64,000 nucleotides of DNA from Mycolicibacterium lutetiense. Its GTDB lineage: Bacteria > Actinomycetota > Actinomycetes > Mycobacteriales > Mycobacteriaceae. The position numbers were made by a program, and so were the translations under genes. Location of the stretch: contig NZ_JAGIOP010000002.1 of the NCBI RefSeq assembly GCF_017876775.1, forward strand, positions 930,001 through 994,000, given 5' to 3'. The first letter of the stretch is position 1. Each line of letters opens with the position of its first letter. Below, in pieces: positions 17,291 through 27,659 of this stretch. The notes beneath the pieces are model-generated. The model did no database searches and was not told where the DNA came from. It saw nothing but the letters and a program-made list of their open reading frames with translations.

Positions 17291-18556
17291 ATGATGGACG
17301 AGGACCCCGAAGTCTCAGCAGACCTGGACGCCACCGAGCCCGACGAGTCCGAATCGACCCCCCTGCTCTCCCCTGCCGACGGGGTACCCGAGGTTTGCAT
17401 CACTGCCGGCGAAATATCATCTGCCGCAACATCTCTGGCGAACGGCAGCGGTCCGTTCGCGATCGACGCGGAACGCGCATCGGGCTTCCGCTACTCCAAC
17501 CGCGCATACCTGGTGCAGATCCGCCGCTCGGGTTCGGGCACCGCACTGATCGACCCGGTCAACCACGGCGGCTCCCCCATCGACGCGATGGCTCCGGTGG
17601 CCGATGCCCTGTCCCAGGGCGAATGGGTGCTGCATGCCGCCGACCAGGACCTGCCGTGCCTGTCCGAGATCGGCCTGCGCCCCGGCAAGCTGTACGACAC
17701 CGAACTGGCCGGGCGCCTGGCCGGTTTCGAGCGGGTCAACCTCGCCGCGATGGTGCAGCGGTTGCTCGGCCTGCAGCTGATGAAGGGCCACGGCGCCGCG
17801 GACTGGTCCAAGCGCCCGCTGCCGGCCGAATGGCTCAACTACGCCGCCCTGGACGTCGAGGTGCTGCTGGAATTGCGCGACGCGATCGCCGCGGTACTCG
17901 ATGATCAGGACAAAACCGATTGGGCGGCACAGGAATTCGAGCACCTGCGCACCTATGTCGCGCAACCCACCCGGCGTGACCGCTGGCGGCGCACCTCCGG
18001 TATCCACAAAGTGCGCAACCCTCAGGCACTTTCGGCCGTACGTGAGTTGTGGACCACCCGCGACACCATCGCCCGTGGCCGCGACATCGCACCAGGCCGG
18101 ATCCTGCCCGATGCCGCGATCATCAACGCCGCCACATCCGACCCCAAGACGGTCGACGAACTGATCGCACTACCGGTCTTCGGCGGCTCCAAGCAGCGCA
18201 AGAGCGCGAAAGTCTGGCTGGATGCGCTGGCCAGGGCCAGAGACAACGCCGACCCGCCCGAGGCCAACGACGCCCAGAGCGGCCCGCCACCAGCGGCGCG
18301 GTGGGCCAGACGCAAACCGGAAGCCGCGGCCCGCCTCGAAGCCGCCAAGGCCGGCCTGGCCGAACTGTCCCAGCGGGTATCGGTACCCGCCGAGAACCTC
18401 ATCACCCCGGAAGTGGTGCGCCGGCTGTGCTGGGACTGGCATCCGGTCGGCGATGTGGCCACCGCGGTGGAGGAATTCCTCGTCGACGCCAAGGTCCGAC
18501 CGTGGCAGCGGGAACTGACGGTGCCGGTGCTGACCGCTGCACTCAAAACCGACTGA
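17291..18556 (+). CDS. Ribonuclease D-like 3'-5' exonuclease with HRDC domain (Rv2681-like)
   Basis: A 421-residue DEDDy exonuclease expected to trim 3' ends of structured RNAs. Exo I is FAIDAERASG (Asp59, Glu61), Exo II includes ADQDLP (Asp120), and Exo III is YAALDVE (Tyr184, Asp188), so all four metal ligands and the tyrosine are present. An HRDC helical domain follows at about 235-300, and a second helical region completes the protein. ATG 17291 follows the preceding stop with no gap; ATG 17294 is equally possible. Confidence 0.88.
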   Translation: MMDEDPEVSADLDATEPDESESTPLLSPADGVPEVCITAGEISSAATSLANGSGPFAIDAERASGFRYSNRAYLVQIRRSGSGTALIDPVNHGGSPIDAMAPVADALSQGEWVLHAADQDLPCLSEIGLRPGKLYDTELAGRLAGFERVNLAAMVQRLLGLQLMKGHGAADWSKRPLPAEWLNYAALDVEVLLELRDAIAAVLDDQDKTDWAAQEFEHLRTYVAQPTRRDRWRRTSGIHKVRNPQALSAVRELWTTRDTIARGRDIAPGRILPDAAIINAATSDPKTVDELIALPVFGGSKQRKSAKVWLDALARARDNADPPEANDAQSGPPPAARWARRKPEAAARLEAAKAGLAELSQRVSVPAENLITPEVVRRLCWDWHPVGDVATAVEEFLVDAKVRPWQRELTVPVLTAALKTD

Positions 18557-18631
18557 ATCTCCCACGCCGGCTTCGGAGCTTGACGGTGATTTCGCACGTG
18601 GGCCGGGACAGACCGGAATAACGTCAGTGCG

Positions 18632-19138
18632 GTGGCGCAGTCGAAAGAAACCGAAGCCGAGCAGGAACGCGAGCGCTTCGCCGACCGCGTCCTGAGTATC
18701 GCCGAGGACGCGATCTACTGGTCGATCGCCATCCTGCTATTTGCGGGCTCGGTCGTGCTGATCGCCGCGCAGGTCAACCTCATGCTGCAGTTGAGGAGCG
18801 CACCCGCCGCGCAGATCATGCTGGAACTACTCGACGGCCTGCTGCTCGTCTTCATCTTGGTAGAGCTGCTCTATGCGGTGCGGACCTCGTTGCGATCCCG
18901 TGAGCTCGTTGCCGAACCGTTCCTGATCGTCGGCATCCTGGCCTGCATCAAGGAGATCGTGGTGGTGTCCGTCGATGCGGCCAAACTGCTCGACAAGGGG
19001 CCGGAGTTCGCCCGCGCCATTGTTCAGGTCGGCGTGCTGGGCGCCTTGGTGCTCGTCCTGGCGGCCGCCATCTTCATACTGCGGCTACATCCTTTCGCCG
19101 CGGACCACATTCGCGACAGACCGGACCCCGACTCCTAG
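18632..19138 (+). CDS. PsiE-family-like membrane protein
   Basis: A 168-residue protein with a charged N-terminus (about 1-25) and four membrane helices (about 28-50, 66-88, 95-118, 127-150). The arrangement and the [31 protein letters not shown] stretch resemble the phosphate-starvation-inducible E (PsiE) family, whose function is unknown. Start GTG 18632. It overlaps the convergent dxs gene by 4 bp. Confidence 0.7.
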   Translation: MAQSKETEAEQERERFADRVLSIAEDAIYWSIAILLFAGSVVLIAAQVNLMLQLRSAPAAQIMLELLDGLLLVFILVELLYAVRTSLRSRELVAEPFLIVGILACIKEIVVVSVDAAKLLDKGPEFARAIVQVGVLGALVLVLAAAIFILRLHPFAADHIRDRPDPDS

Positions 19139-21048
19139 TCGACCTCTTGACTGACTTCCTGCTCACCCACCGGCGCACCGATCGCGGCGATCCACCCGGT
19201 GACCTGGCGGGCGATGTGCTGGTCGGTCAGACCGACCGCGGCGAGCACCTCCCCACGCGAGGCGTGCTCCTGAAACACCTGTGGGACACCGAGATCCCGG
19301 CACGGCACGTCAATCTCTGCGTGGCGCAGTGCGGCCGACACCGAGGAACCGATGCCGCCGTGTACACCGTTGTCCTCCACCGTGACCACCAGTTTGTGAC
19401 GGCGGGCCAGCGTACCGACAGCTTCCGGAACCGGTAGCACCCAGCGGGGATCCACCACCGTGACGCCGATGCCCTGATTGCGCAGCCGCTCGGCGACCGC
19501 AAGCCCCATCGACGCGAACGACCCCACCGCAACCAGAAGCACGTCCTCGGTCATACCGTCCTCCGGGACGGCGAGCACATCGACACCGCCGAGCCGCTGA
19601 AGCGCGGGAATATCTTGGCCTACTTCACCTTTGGGGAACCGCAGCGCCGTCGGGCCGTCATTGACCGTCAGCGCCTCGCCGAGTTCCTCCCGCAGGCTGG
19701 CGCCGTCGCGGGGGGCGGCGACCCGAATACCCGGGATGATGCCGAGAACCGACAAGTCCCAGACCCCGTTGTGGCTGGCCCCGTCGGGCCCGGTGACACC
19801 GGCCCGGTCCAACACCATGGTGACCGGCAGCTTGTGCAGCGCCACATCCATCATCAGCTGGTCGAACGCCCGGTTGAGGAACGTGGAGTACAGGGCCACG
19901 ACCGGATGCAGACCACCCATGGCCAGGCCGGCCGCCGACGTCATGGCGTGCTGCTCGGCGATACCCACGTCAAAGAACCTGTCCGGGAACCGATCCCGGA
20001 ACGGACTCAGCCCCGTCGGCCCGGGCATGGCCGCCGTGATCGCCACGACATCGCGGCGTTTGGCGCCGATCTTCACCAGCTCGTCGGAGAACACCGACGT
20101 CCAACCGGGGGCCGAAGCCTTCGTCGGCAGTCCCGTCTCCGGGTCGATGATGCCGCAGGCGTGCATCTGCTCGGCCTCGTCGTTCTCGGCATGCGCGTAT
20201 CCCATGCCCTTGCGGGTCACCACGTGCACGATCACCGGGGCGTTGAAGACACGGGCGTTGCGCAGTGCGCTCTCCACCGCATGCTCGTCGTGACCGTCGA
20301 TCGGACCGACGTACTTGATGCCCAGATCGGTGAACATCACCTGCGGGGAGATCGCGTCCTTGATGCCTGCCTTGATGCTGTGCATGCACTGGTAGCAGAA
20401 CTCACCGACGACCGGTAGCCCGCGGACGGCCTTGCGACCCTCTTCCAGGATCCGCTCATAGCCCGGCTGCAGCCGCAGACCGGCGAGATGGTCGGCGAAG
20501 CCGCCGATGGTGGGCGCGTAACTGCGGCCGTTGTCGTTGACGACGATGACCACCGGCCGACCACCCGTGGCGATGTTGTTCAGCGCCTCCCAGCACATGC
20601 CGCCGGTCAGGGCGCCGTCACCGACGACCGCCACCACATGGCGATTGCGGTGCCCGGTCAACTCGAAGGCCTTGGCCAGACCGTCGGCATAGGACAGCGC
20701 CGTGCTGGCGTGGCTGGACTCCACCCAGTCGTGCTCGCTCTCGCTGCGCGACGGGTACCCCGACAGGCCGTCTTTGCTCCGCAGGGTGTCGAAATCCTGT
20801 GCGCGCCCGGTCAGCATCTTGTGGACATAGGCCTGATGGCCGGTGTCGAAGATGATCGGATCATGTGGCGAATCGAACACCCGGTGCAGCGCCAAGGTGA
20901 GTTCGACAACACCCAGGTTGGGGCCAAGATGTCCCCCGGTTGCAGCGACCTTGTGGATCAGGAACTGACGGATTTCCTGTGCCAGATCAGTCAACTCGGA
21001 CTGTGACAGGTGCTGCAGATCAGCGGGACCGCGGACCTGTTCAAGCAT
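19135..21048 (-). CDS. dxs: 1-deoxy-D-xylulose-5-phosphate synthase
   Basis: A 637-residue thiamine-diphosphate enzyme that condenses pyruvate and glyceraldehyde-3-phosphate to DXP, the first step of the MEP isoprenoid pathway. His71 lies in the substrate-binding [11 protein letters not shown] segment; the TPP/Mg motif runs from GDGALTGG (143-150) to the asparagine at 171 in NDN. The transketolase pyrimidine domain contains [19 protein letters not shown] 21048 aligns with the start of M. tuberculosis Dxs1 (Rv2682c); an upstream ATG at 21069 is less likely. Confidence 0.95.
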   Translation of the reverse strand: MLEQVRGPADLQHLSQSELTDLAQEIRQFLIHKVAATGGHLGPNLGVVELTLALHRVFDSPHDPIIFDTGHQAYVHKMLTGRAQDFDTLRSKDGLSGYPSRSESEHDWVESSHASTALSYADGLAKAFELTGHRNRHVVAVVGDGALTGGMCWEALNNIATGGRPVVIVVNDNGRSYAPTIGGFADHLAGLRLQPGYERILEEGRKAVRGLPVVGEFCYQCMHSIKAGIKDAISPQVMFTDLGIKYVGPIDGHDEHAVESALRNARVFNAPVIVHVVTRKGMGYAHAENDEAEQMHACGIIDPETGLPTKASAPGWTSVFSDELVKIGAKRRDVVAITAAMPGPTGLSPFRDRFPDRFFDVGIAEQHAMTSAAGLAMGGLHPVVALYSTFLNRAFDQLMMDVALHKLPVTMVLDRAGVTGPDGASHNGVWDLSVLGIIPGIRVAAPRDGASLREELGEALTVNDGPTALRFPKGEVGQDIPALQRLGGVDVLAVPEDGMTEDVLLVAVGSFASMGLAVAERLRNQGIGVTVVDPRWVLPVPEAVGTLARRHKLVVTVEDNGVHGGIGSSVSAALRHAEIDVPCRDLGVPQVFQEHASRGEVLAAVGLTDQHIARQVTGWIAAIGAPVGEQEVSQEVD

Positions 21049-21075
21049 CCAGCCAGTGTACGCACGCATGCGGGA

Positions 21076-22368
21076 TCAGTCGTGGCGAGGCTGATACACG
21101 TCGGGCACTCCGTCATGGTCGGCATCGACGGTCTCCCGCCGGTGAATCCGGCGGTACGCGGCATTACGCGACACCAGAACCACCGACGCGAGCAGCCCCG
21201 CCACCACCGATCCGGTGACCACCGCGATCTTGACGTCATCATCGGCAACGCTGCCCGGCCCGAATGCCAGCTCGCCGATGAGTAGCGACACCGTGAAACC
21301 GATCCCGGCCAGCAACGCGACACCGAGCACGTCCCGCCAGGCAAGGTCCTCGTCGAGGCTCGCGTGGGTGAAGCGGGCCATGAGATACGTCGTGCCCAGC
21401 ACGCCGATGGGTTTGCCGAGTACCAGGCCGGCGATCACCCCGATCGTCACAGGGTGTGACAAGGCGTCGGCGAAGCCCGACCATCCGCCGACCGTCACGC
21501 CCGCGGCGAAGAACGCGAACACGGGCACGGCGAACCCTGCCGAGAGCGGCCGTACGAGGTGTTCGAAGTGTTTGGCCGAAGCGTGGCGGCCCAGCACCGG
21601 CACGGTGAACCCGAGCACCACCCCGGCCACCGTGGCGTGCACACCACTGGCGTGTACGAGCGCCCAGGCCGCGATGGCCGGCGGCATCAGGATCCACCAC
21701 TGGCGCACACCCCGCTGCACCGCAAACCCATACAACGCGATCGGGATCAGCGCCCCGGCCAACGGCCCCAGCGCCACGTGATCGGTGAAGAACACGGCGA
21801 TCACCAAGATGGCCAGCAGATCATCGACGACCGCCAACGTCAGCAGGAAGATCCGCAGCGCAGCAGGCAAATGGGTGGACACCACCGCCAGTACGGCCAG
21901 CGCGAAGGCGATATCCGTGGCAATCGGCACCGCCCACCCGTCGATGGTCTCCGGATGGCCCGAGAACAGGTTGATCCCGACGAAGATCGCCGCAGGCACC
22001 ACCATGCCGCCGACAGCGGCCGCGATGGGCAGCGCGGCGCGGGCCGGGTCCCGCAGATCTCCGGCGACGAACTCACGTTTGAGCTCCACACCGACGACGA
22101 AGAAGAAAATCGCCAGGAGGCCGTCGGCGGCCCAGGCCGACAGGCTCAGATCGAGGTGCAGGGACTGCGGGCCGACGACGAATGCCGACAGCCGGTGATA
22201 GCCGCCCGACCACGGCGAATTCGCCCATACCAGCGCCGCGCCAGCCGCCGCCAGCAGCAACGCCCCGCCCGTCGTCTCGGTGCGCAGCAGGTTCGAGACC
22301 CGCTGCCATTCCAGCCACGATCCCCGCGCCAGCAGGCGCCGGTTGGCGGGTTCACGGCGGTCACGCAT
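21076..22368 (-). CDS. nhaA: Na+/H+ antiporter NhaA with Asp-rich C-terminal loop
   Basis: A 430-residue, roughly 12-helix antiporter that exports sodium in exchange for protons. The ion-binding aspartates are Asp182-Asp183 in [14 protein letters not shown], and [13 protein letters not shown] and the [13 protein letters not shown] loop are diagnostic. The C-terminal tail ends with DADHDGVPD (415-423), matching the DxDxDGxxD calcium-loop pattern of thrombospondin-3 and EF-hand-like repeats, which I do not know from typical NhaA proteins. ATG 22368 is used. It lies 28 bp upstream of dxs on the same strand. Confidence 0.92.
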   Translation of the reverse strand: MRDRREPANRRLLARGSWLEWQRVSNLLRTETTGGALLLAAAGAALVWANSPWSGGYHRLSAFVVGPQSLHLDLSLSAWAADGLLAIFFFVVGVELKREFVAGDLRDPARAALPIAAAVGGMVVPAAIFVGINLFSGHPETIDGWAVPIATDIAFALAVLAVVSTHLPAALRIFLLTLAVVDDLLAILVIAVFFTDHVALGPLAGALIPIALYGFAVQRGVRQWWILMPPAIAAWALVHASGVHATVAGVVLGFTVPVLGRHASAKHFEHLVRPLSAGFAVPVFAFFAAGVTVGGWSGFADALSHPVTIGVIAGLVLGKPIGVLGTTYLMARFTHASLDEDLAWRDVLGVALLAGIGFTVSLLIGELAFGPGSVADDDVKIAVVTGSVVAGLLASVVLVSRNAAYRRIHRRETVDADHDGVPDVYQPRHD

Positions 22369-22524
22369 TCGGGCTCCTGAAGTCAGCGAGGGATGCACGC
22401 CGACCAGACTTCCCGGCACACCTGCGGTTTACGCTAACAGGCCGAGTCCACTGGCAAACGCCGGCAAAATCCGTGGCAGCGCGTCAAACCGGCGGCAGAT
22501 CCCCCACCGTCATGATTACGTAAG

Positions 22525-23646
22525 GTGTTGAGGAAGTCGATTACTCCGGGGTGCGGGTTGAGTCCATTCGATAATTACTACGCGCGTACGGCGCTGCTTG
22601 CTGCGCAGGGCAAGCGCACCCGGATGCAACGCACGATCGGGGTCACGATCGTCGGGTTGAGCCTCATCCCGCTGCTGGTGTTGACCAGTCCGAAAGGTCC
22701 CCACGGCGGCCTCCAGTACGTGGCGGTGGGCGTCAGCATCGGCGGACTGGTCCTGGCGCAGTGGTGGTGGCGTCGGCAGTGGCCCAGCCGCACGCAGTCC
22801 TGGATCGTCGTGTCCATCGGCACGGCCTGTATCGCGGCCACCTGCATCCTGCTGGTGGACCCGGTCGTCGGACTCATGGGTTCCAGCGCATTGAGCCTGA
22901 TCACCGCCTACACCGCATTCCTGCACAGTCGCCGGGTGCTGCGCCTGACCTGGCTGGCCTCCGGTGTGGTGGTGGGATTCCTCGCATACCGGGTGGCGCT
23001 GGTCGACGCCTGGCTAGCGATCGCCGGCACGCTGGTGACAGTCCTGGTGATCCTCTGCACCTCGGCGTTGTGCCGGATGGCCGTCGAGTTGATCGAACCC
23101 GACCGCGTCCAGCACCCGGGCGAGATCGACCCGCTGACCGGGCTGCTCAACCGGGAAGCATTCGACATGCACACCGCCACCATGCTGGGCTCGCACAGCC
23201 GTCACGATGATCAATACCTGGTGGTCGTGGCGGTCGGCATCGATGACATGGCGCTGCTCAGCGACATGGACGGCAACCACAGCACGTTGCACGCCCGCGT
23301 CGCCGTCGCGCAGGCGATCCGCGAAACCGTGCGCCACAAGGTTCCGCTCGCCCACGTGTCCGACAGCGAATTCCTGATCGCCGACGTGTTCAAGACCAAC
23401 GACCCCTCACCGCTGGTCAATCGGATCCGGATGGCCCTGACCACCACGCCCATGCGCCTCACGGCCAGCATCGGCTCGGCCTGCAGCCAGTTGCGCCCAC
23501 TGACCGAACTGCCCACCCCGCAGATCGTCGACGCCCTGGTGGCATTGGCGGTCACCGCGATGAAGCAATCGAAGGCTGAGGGCGGAAACCGCGCCACCTA
23601 CGCCCACTTCCCCACCCCGACGGTGGGTCCCGACGCCCAGGAGTGA
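22525..23646 (+). CDS. Membrane protein with degenerate GGDEF domain
   Basis: A 373-residue protein with about six membrane helices (residues 37-185) followed by a cytoplasmic GGDEF-like domain. The domain entry IDPLTGLLNREAFD (201-214) is well preserved. Where diguanylate cyclases have GG(D/E)EF, this protein reads SDSEF (279-283), and the metal and base-binding residues are altered (GIDDMALLSDMDGN instead of the usual D-FK-iND--GH). It is therefore probably not an active cyclase, and may sense or bind nucleotide, or be structural. Start is GTG 22525 or TTG 22528. The function is unknown. Confidence 0.8.
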   Translation: MLRKSITPGCGLSPFDNYYARTALLAAQGKRTRMQRTIGVTIVGLSLIPLLVLTSPKGPHGGLQYVAVGVSIGGLVLAQWWWRRQWPSRTQSWIVVSIGTACIAATCILLVDPVVGLMGSSALSLITAYTAFLHSRRVLRLTWLASGVVVGFLAYRVALVDAWLAIAGTLVTVLVILCTSALCRMAVELIEPDRVQHPGEIDPLTGLLNREAFDMHTATMLGSHSRHDDQYLVVVAVGIDDMALLSDMDGNHSTLHARVAVAQAIRETVRHKVPLAHVSDSEFLIADVFKTNDPSPLVNRIRMALTTTPMRLTASIGSACSQLRPLTELPTPQIVDALVALAVTAMKQSKAEGGNRATYAHFPTPTVGPDAQE

Positions 23647-23665
23647 GGCCGGTGCGACGGCCGCG

Positions 23666-24886
23666 TCAGCGGGTCAGCACCGCGATGCACTCCACGTGGT
23701 GGGTGAGCGGGAAGGAATCGAACACCCGCAATTCCTCCACGGTGTAGCCGTGCCGTAGATACAGCCCCACGTCACGGGCGAATGATGCAGCCTCACAACC
23801 GATGTGGATGACTCTCGGCACCTCGGTGGCAGCCAGCGCGTCGATCACCTCGCGGCCGGCACCGGTCCGCGGCGGATCGAGCACCACCACGTCGGCGCGC
23901 CCCGACTGGGCGGACAGGGCCCGACGCACCGAATCGGTGACCACCGAAACCCAGGGCAGGTCGGCCAGCGCGCTGCGCGCCGCGCGTGATGCCCCGCGGG
24001 ACGTGTCGACGGTCAGCACCTGCCCGTCCGGACCGACCTGTTCGGCCAGCGCGGCGGCGAAAACCCCGGCGCCGCCGTACAGATCCCATGCCGTCATGCC
24101 CGGCTGCAGCCCGGACCAATCGGCCACCAGCCCGCTGTAGAGGGCCGCCGCGTCGCGGTGGGCCTGCCAGAATGCCGTCACCGGCAGCATCCACTGCCGC
24201 CCGCCGATGCGCTGCACCGCCTCGTACTCGCCCTCGACGACGCGCGTGGCATTCTTGGGAGTCCCCCCACGGCTGCCTTTACGGCCGGCCGCCTTGGGAC
24301 CTGATTGCACGACGTGCCTGCGGCCGTCGGCGTCCAGCACGACATGTACATGCGAGCCCGGCGTCCAGCGCATCTCGGCCAGTCCGTCGATCAGCTCCGC
24401 CGGCAGTTGTCCGCAGCGCAGATCGGTGACCAACTCGGCGCTGTGGTAGCGGTGAAATCCGGCCCGACCGTCGGCGGAGGTGTCCAGCCGCACCCGGGTG
24501 CGCCAGCCGCGTACCTCACCGGCACCGACCGGTTCGGCCACCGCAGTCTGCTCATCACGCCAGGTGTATCCGCCCAGCCTGGCCAATTGGTTGGCCACCA
24601 CCGAGCCCTTGAGCCGCCGCGCGGCACCCGGCTCGGCGAATGCCAGATCGCAACACCCGGCACCGTCGACGCCGGCGATCGAGCACAGCGGATCGATACG
24701 GTCCGGGGATGCCTCGATGACCTCGACAACCTCGGCGTGCCAATACGATCCGCGTTCGTCGAGCACCTTGGCCCGTACCGTCTCGCCGGGCAGGGCATAG
24801 CGGACGAACACCACCCGGCCATCGTGACGGGCCACGCAACTGCCGCCGTTGGCCGCCGGCCCCGTGGTCAGTGTCAGTTCGGTCAT
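23666..24886 (-). CDS. TrmA/RumA-family RNA (uracil-5-)-methyltransferase (Rv2689c-like)
   Basis: A 406-residue SAM-dependent RNA methyltransferase. It starts with a TRAM-like beta-barrel (about 1-60), then a cysteine cluster (CSIAGVDGAGCC) in the place where relatives bind an iron-sulfur centre. The catalytic domain has the SAM motif WDLYGGAGVFAAALA, VVLDPPRTG, and the nucleophile region HIGCEAASFARD near the C-terminus. The RNA target is unknown. ATG 24886 overlaps the stop of the upstream transporter gene (ATGA). Confidence 0.88.
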   Translation of the reverse strand: MTELTLTTGPAANGGSCVARHDGRVVFVRYALPGETVRAKVLDERGSYWHAEVVEVIEASPDRIDPLCSIAGVDGAGCCDLAFAEPGAARRLKGSVVANQLARLGGYTWRDEQTAVAEPVGAGEVRGWRTRVRLDTSADGRAGFHRYHSAELVTDLRCGQLPAELIDGLAEMRWTPGSHVHVVLDADGRRHVVQSGPKAAGRKGSRGGTPKNATRVVEGEYEAVQRIGGRQWMLPVTAFWQAHRDAAALYSGLVADWSGLQPGMTAWDLYGGAGVFAAALAEQVGPDGQVLTVDTSRGASRAARSALADLPWVSVVTDSVRRALSAQSGRADVVVLDPPRTGAGREVIDALAATEVPRVIHIGCEAASFARDVGLYLRHGYTVEELRVFDSFPLTHHVECIAVLTR

Positions 24887-26886
24887 TCCAGGAACCCCCG
24901 ACGTGCGTCGCCCGGGATGGCGCGAGGCTGTAGCGCCTTCAGCCGCTCCGACGAATTCAGTTGCCACGGAACGGATGTCACCATCACGTTGGGGATGAAC
25001 AGCAGCCGGCCTTTGAGCCGCAGCGCACTCTGGTTGTGTAGCACCTGTTCCCACCAGCGCCCGACCACGTATTCCGGGATGAACACCGTCACCACGGTAC
25101 GCGGAGATTCCTTGGTCACCCGTTTGACGTAATCGAGAACCGGCCGGGTGATCTCACGGTAAGGCGAGGCGATCACCTTCAACGGCACGCTGATGTCACT
25201 GTCCTCCCACTGGTGCACCAGGGCGCGGGTCTCGGCGTCGTCGACGCTGACCGTGATCGCCTCCAGCAGGTCCGGCCGGGTGGCACGGGCGTAGGCCAGC
25301 GCCCGCTTGGTCGGCAGATGCAGCTTCGAGACCAGGATCACGGCGTGGTTGCGGCTCGGCAAGACGATGTCACCCGCGTCCTCGTCCTCCTTCTCAAGCT
25401 CACGGGACACGGTGTCGTAGTGCTGGTGAATCATCTTCATCACGACAAACATCGCGGCCATCGCCAGGATGGCGATCCAGGCACCGGCGACGAACTTGGT
25501 GACCACCACTACCACCAGCACCGTGCCGGTGGCAGTCAGACCGATCGCGTTGATGACCCGGGACCGCATCATGCGCCGCCGCACCGCGGGATCGGTTTCG
25601 GTGCGCAACAACCGCGTCCAGTGCCGGACCATCCCGATCTGGCTGAGCGTGAACGATACGAACACCCCGACGATGTAGAGCTGGATCAGCGCGGTCGTCT
25701 CCGCGCGGAACGCCACCACGAAGGCGATCGCGGCAAGGGCGAGGAACAGGATGCCGTTCGAGAACGCCAGCCGGTCACCGCGGGTGTGTAGCTGGCGCGG
25801 CAGGAACCGGTCCTGGGCCAGGATCGACCCGAGCACCGGGAATCCATTGAAGGCCGTGTTGGCGGCAAGCATCAGGATCAGTGCGGTAACGAGTGCGATG
25901 AGAAAGAGACCCGGGCCGAAATTGTGGAAGACCGCATCGGCGAGCTGAGCGATCAAAGTCTTCTGGTGGTAGTCCGCCGGCGCACCGATCAGCTGTTCGT
26001 GAGGCCGCTCGGCAATCTGCACCCCGGTCGCCTTCGCCAACAGGATGATGCCCATGAACAACGACACGGCGATGACACCAAGTAGCAACAGGGTGGTGGC
26101 AGCGTTGCGCGACTTGGGCTTCCGGAACGCGGGTACACCGTTGCTGATCGCCTCGACACCGGTCAACGCCGCCGAACCGGATGAGAATGCCCGGGCCACC
26201 AGGAACACCAGTGCGAAGCCCAGCACCTCGCCGTGCTCGGGACGCATCTCGAAACCGGCGGATTCCGCGCGCAGCGGATGGCCCAGCACGTAGATCTGGA
26301 ACAGACCCCAGCCCAGCATGATGTACATACCGACCATGAACGCATAGGTGGGGATGGCGAACGCCGTGCCCGACTCCCGCAGCCCGCGGAGGTTGAGCGA
26401 CGCCAGGACGACGATCGCAATCACCGCGAACATCACCTTGTGCTGGGCGATGAACGGAATCGCCGAACCGATGTTCGACATCGCCGAGGACATCGACACC
26501 GCAACGGTCAGCACGTAATCCACCATCAGCGCGCTGGCCACCGTCAACCCCGCCGTGGGCCCGAGGTTTGTGGTGACGACTTCGTAATCGCCACCACCGG
26601 ACGGATAGGCGTGCACGTTCTGCCGGTAGCTGGCGATCACGATGAACATCACAGCCGCCACCGCCAGGCCGATCCAGGGCGTGAGGGAATAGGCCGTCAG
26701 CCCGGCCACCGACAGCACCAGGAAGATCTCCTCCGGTGCGTAGGCCGTCGACGACAACGCATCGGAAGCGAACACCGGCAGGGCGATCCGTTTGGGCAAC
26801 AGGGTGTGCGACAGCTTGTCGCTGCGGAACGGCCGCCCGAGGACCAGACGGCGCGTCGCCGTCGAAAGCTTGGACACGAGAGCCAA
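24883..26886 (-). CDS. KimA-like potassium transporter (APC superfamily, Rv2690c-like)
   Basis: A 667-residue protein with about 12 membrane helices (to about residue 480) and a long soluble C-terminal domain. The first helix region RIALPVFASDALSSTAYAPEEI and SYRQNVHAYPSGGGDYEV match the APC branch containing B. subtilis KimA (YdaO), a high-affinity proton-coupled potassium importer inhibited by c-di-AMP. An amino acid permease assignment is the older alternative. It is divergent from ceoB/ceoC, which encode TrkA-type potassium regulators, across 98 bp, supporting a potassium role. ATG 26886. Confidence 0.82.
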   Translation of the reverse strand: MALVSKLSTATRRLVLGRPFRSDKLSHTLLPKRIALPVFASDALSSTAYAPEEIFLVLSVAGLTAYSLTPWIGLAVAAVMFIVIASYRQNVHAYPSGGGDYEVVTTNLGPTAGLTVASALMVDYVLTVAVSMSSAMSNIGSAIPFIAQHKVMFAVIAIVVLASLNLRGLRESGTAFAIPTYAFMVGMYIMLGWGLFQIYVLGHPLRAESAGFEMRPEHGEVLGFALVFLVARAFSSGSAALTGVEAISNGVPAFRKPKSRNAATTLLLLGVIAVSLFMGIILLAKATGVQIAERPHEQLIGAPADYHQKTLIAQLADAVFHNFGPGLFLIALVTALILMLAANTAFNGFPVLGSILAQDRFLPRQLHTRGDRLAFSNGILFLALAAIAFVVAFRAETTALIQLYIVGVFVSFTLSQIGMVRHWTRLLRTETDPAVRRRMMRSRVINAIGLTATGTVLVVVVVTKFVAGAWIAILAMAAMFVVMKMIHQHYDTVSRELEKEDEDAGDIVLPSRNHAVILVSKLHLPTKRALAYARATRPDLLEAITVSVDDAETRALVHQWEDSDISVPLKVIASPYREITRPVLDYVKRVTKESPRTVVTVFIPEYVVGRWWEQVLHNQSALRLKGRLLFIPNVMVTSVPWQLNSSERLKALQPRAIPGDARRGFLE

Positions 26887-26940
26887 GACTAAGCCCGAAG
26901 GGGAAAAGTCGTCACAAAGCTGTAGCGTTCGAGTCCAACG

Positions 26941-26962
26941 GATGAGCGCAACAGCGCTCGTC
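26941..26962 (+). other. Hairpin in the ceoB leader
   Basis: Nine-base arms (26941-26949 and 26954-26962) with one T-G wobble around an AACA loop lie about 8 bases upstream of the ceoB Shine-Dalgarno sequence (GGAAAGGA at 26970-26977). It could act as an RNA control element or as an operator between the divergent potassium genes. No known riboswitch was recognised. Confidence 0.35.
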
Positions 26963-26984
26963 TGCCACCGGAAAGGACCGTCGG

Positions 26985-27659
26985 GTGCGTGTAGTCGTCA
27001 TGGGATGCGGCCGGGTGGGCGCCTCCCTCGCAGACAGCCTGGCCCACATCGGCCACGAGGTCGCGGTCATCGACCGCGACAGCACCGCGTTCCACCGGCT
27101 CTCGCCCGAGTTCACCGGTGAGCGTGTGCTGGGCATGGGCTTCGACCGCGATGTGCTGCTGCGTGCCGGCATCGAGGAGGCCGGTGCGTTCGCCGCGGTG
27201 TCCTCCGGTGACAACTCCAACATCATCTCGGCCCGGGTGGCCCGCGAGACGTTCGGTGTCGAGCGCGTGGTCGCGCGTATCTACGACGCCAAGCGTGCCG
27301 CGGTCTACGAGCGGCTGGGCATCCCCACCGTGGCCACCGTGCCGTGGACCACCGATCGTCTGCTCAACGTGCTGACCAAGGAGACCGAGACCACCAAGTG
27401 GCGGGACCCGTCCGGAAACGTGGGCGTGGCCGAACTTCCGCTGCACCAGGATTGGGCCGGGCATCTCGTCACCGACCTGGAGGCGGCCACCGGCGGCCGG
27501 GTGGCCTTCATAATCCGGTTCGGCAGCGGTTACCTGCCCGAGCACAAGACCGTGATCCAAGCCGGCGATCAGGTGTACATCGCCGCGGTATCCGGGCACA
27601 TCGCCGAGGCGCTGGCCATCGCGGCACTGCCACCGAGCGAAGACCTGGAGTCCCACTGA
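26985..27659 (+). CDS. ceoB: Potassium uptake regulator TrkA/CeoB
   Basis: A 224-residue cytosolic KTN/RCK protein. The RCK-N Rossmann domain starts at once with VVVMGCGRVGASLAD and an acidic end-of-strand residue for NAD binding, and the RCK-C domain occupies about 140-215. It gates or regulates Trk-type potassium channels. GTG 26985 has a good ribosome site seven bases upstream. It overlaps the next gene by a single base (TGATG), so both RCK proteins are probably made in fixed ratio. Equivalent to Rv2691. Confidence 0.9.
   Translation: MRVVVMGCGRVGASLADSLAHIGHEVAVIDRDSTAFHRLSPEFTGERVLGMGFDRDVLLRAGIEEAGAFAAVSSGDNSNIISARVARETFGVERVVARIYDAKRAAVYERLGIPTVATVPWTTDRLLNVLTKETETTKWRDPSGNVGVAELPLHQDWAGHLVTDLEAATGGRVAFIIRFGSGYLPEHKTVIQAGDQVYIAAVSGHIAEALAIAALPPSEDLESH

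Noticed and set aside
22515..22522. TTACGTAA palindrome before the GGDEF-like gene
   Set aside because: An eight-base self-complementary word is too short to claim as an operator without other copies.
26887..26984. Possible c-di-AMP riboswitch between the KimA-like and ceoB genes
   Set aside because: The gap is too short and lacks the conserved core of that class; only a simple hairpin is visible.
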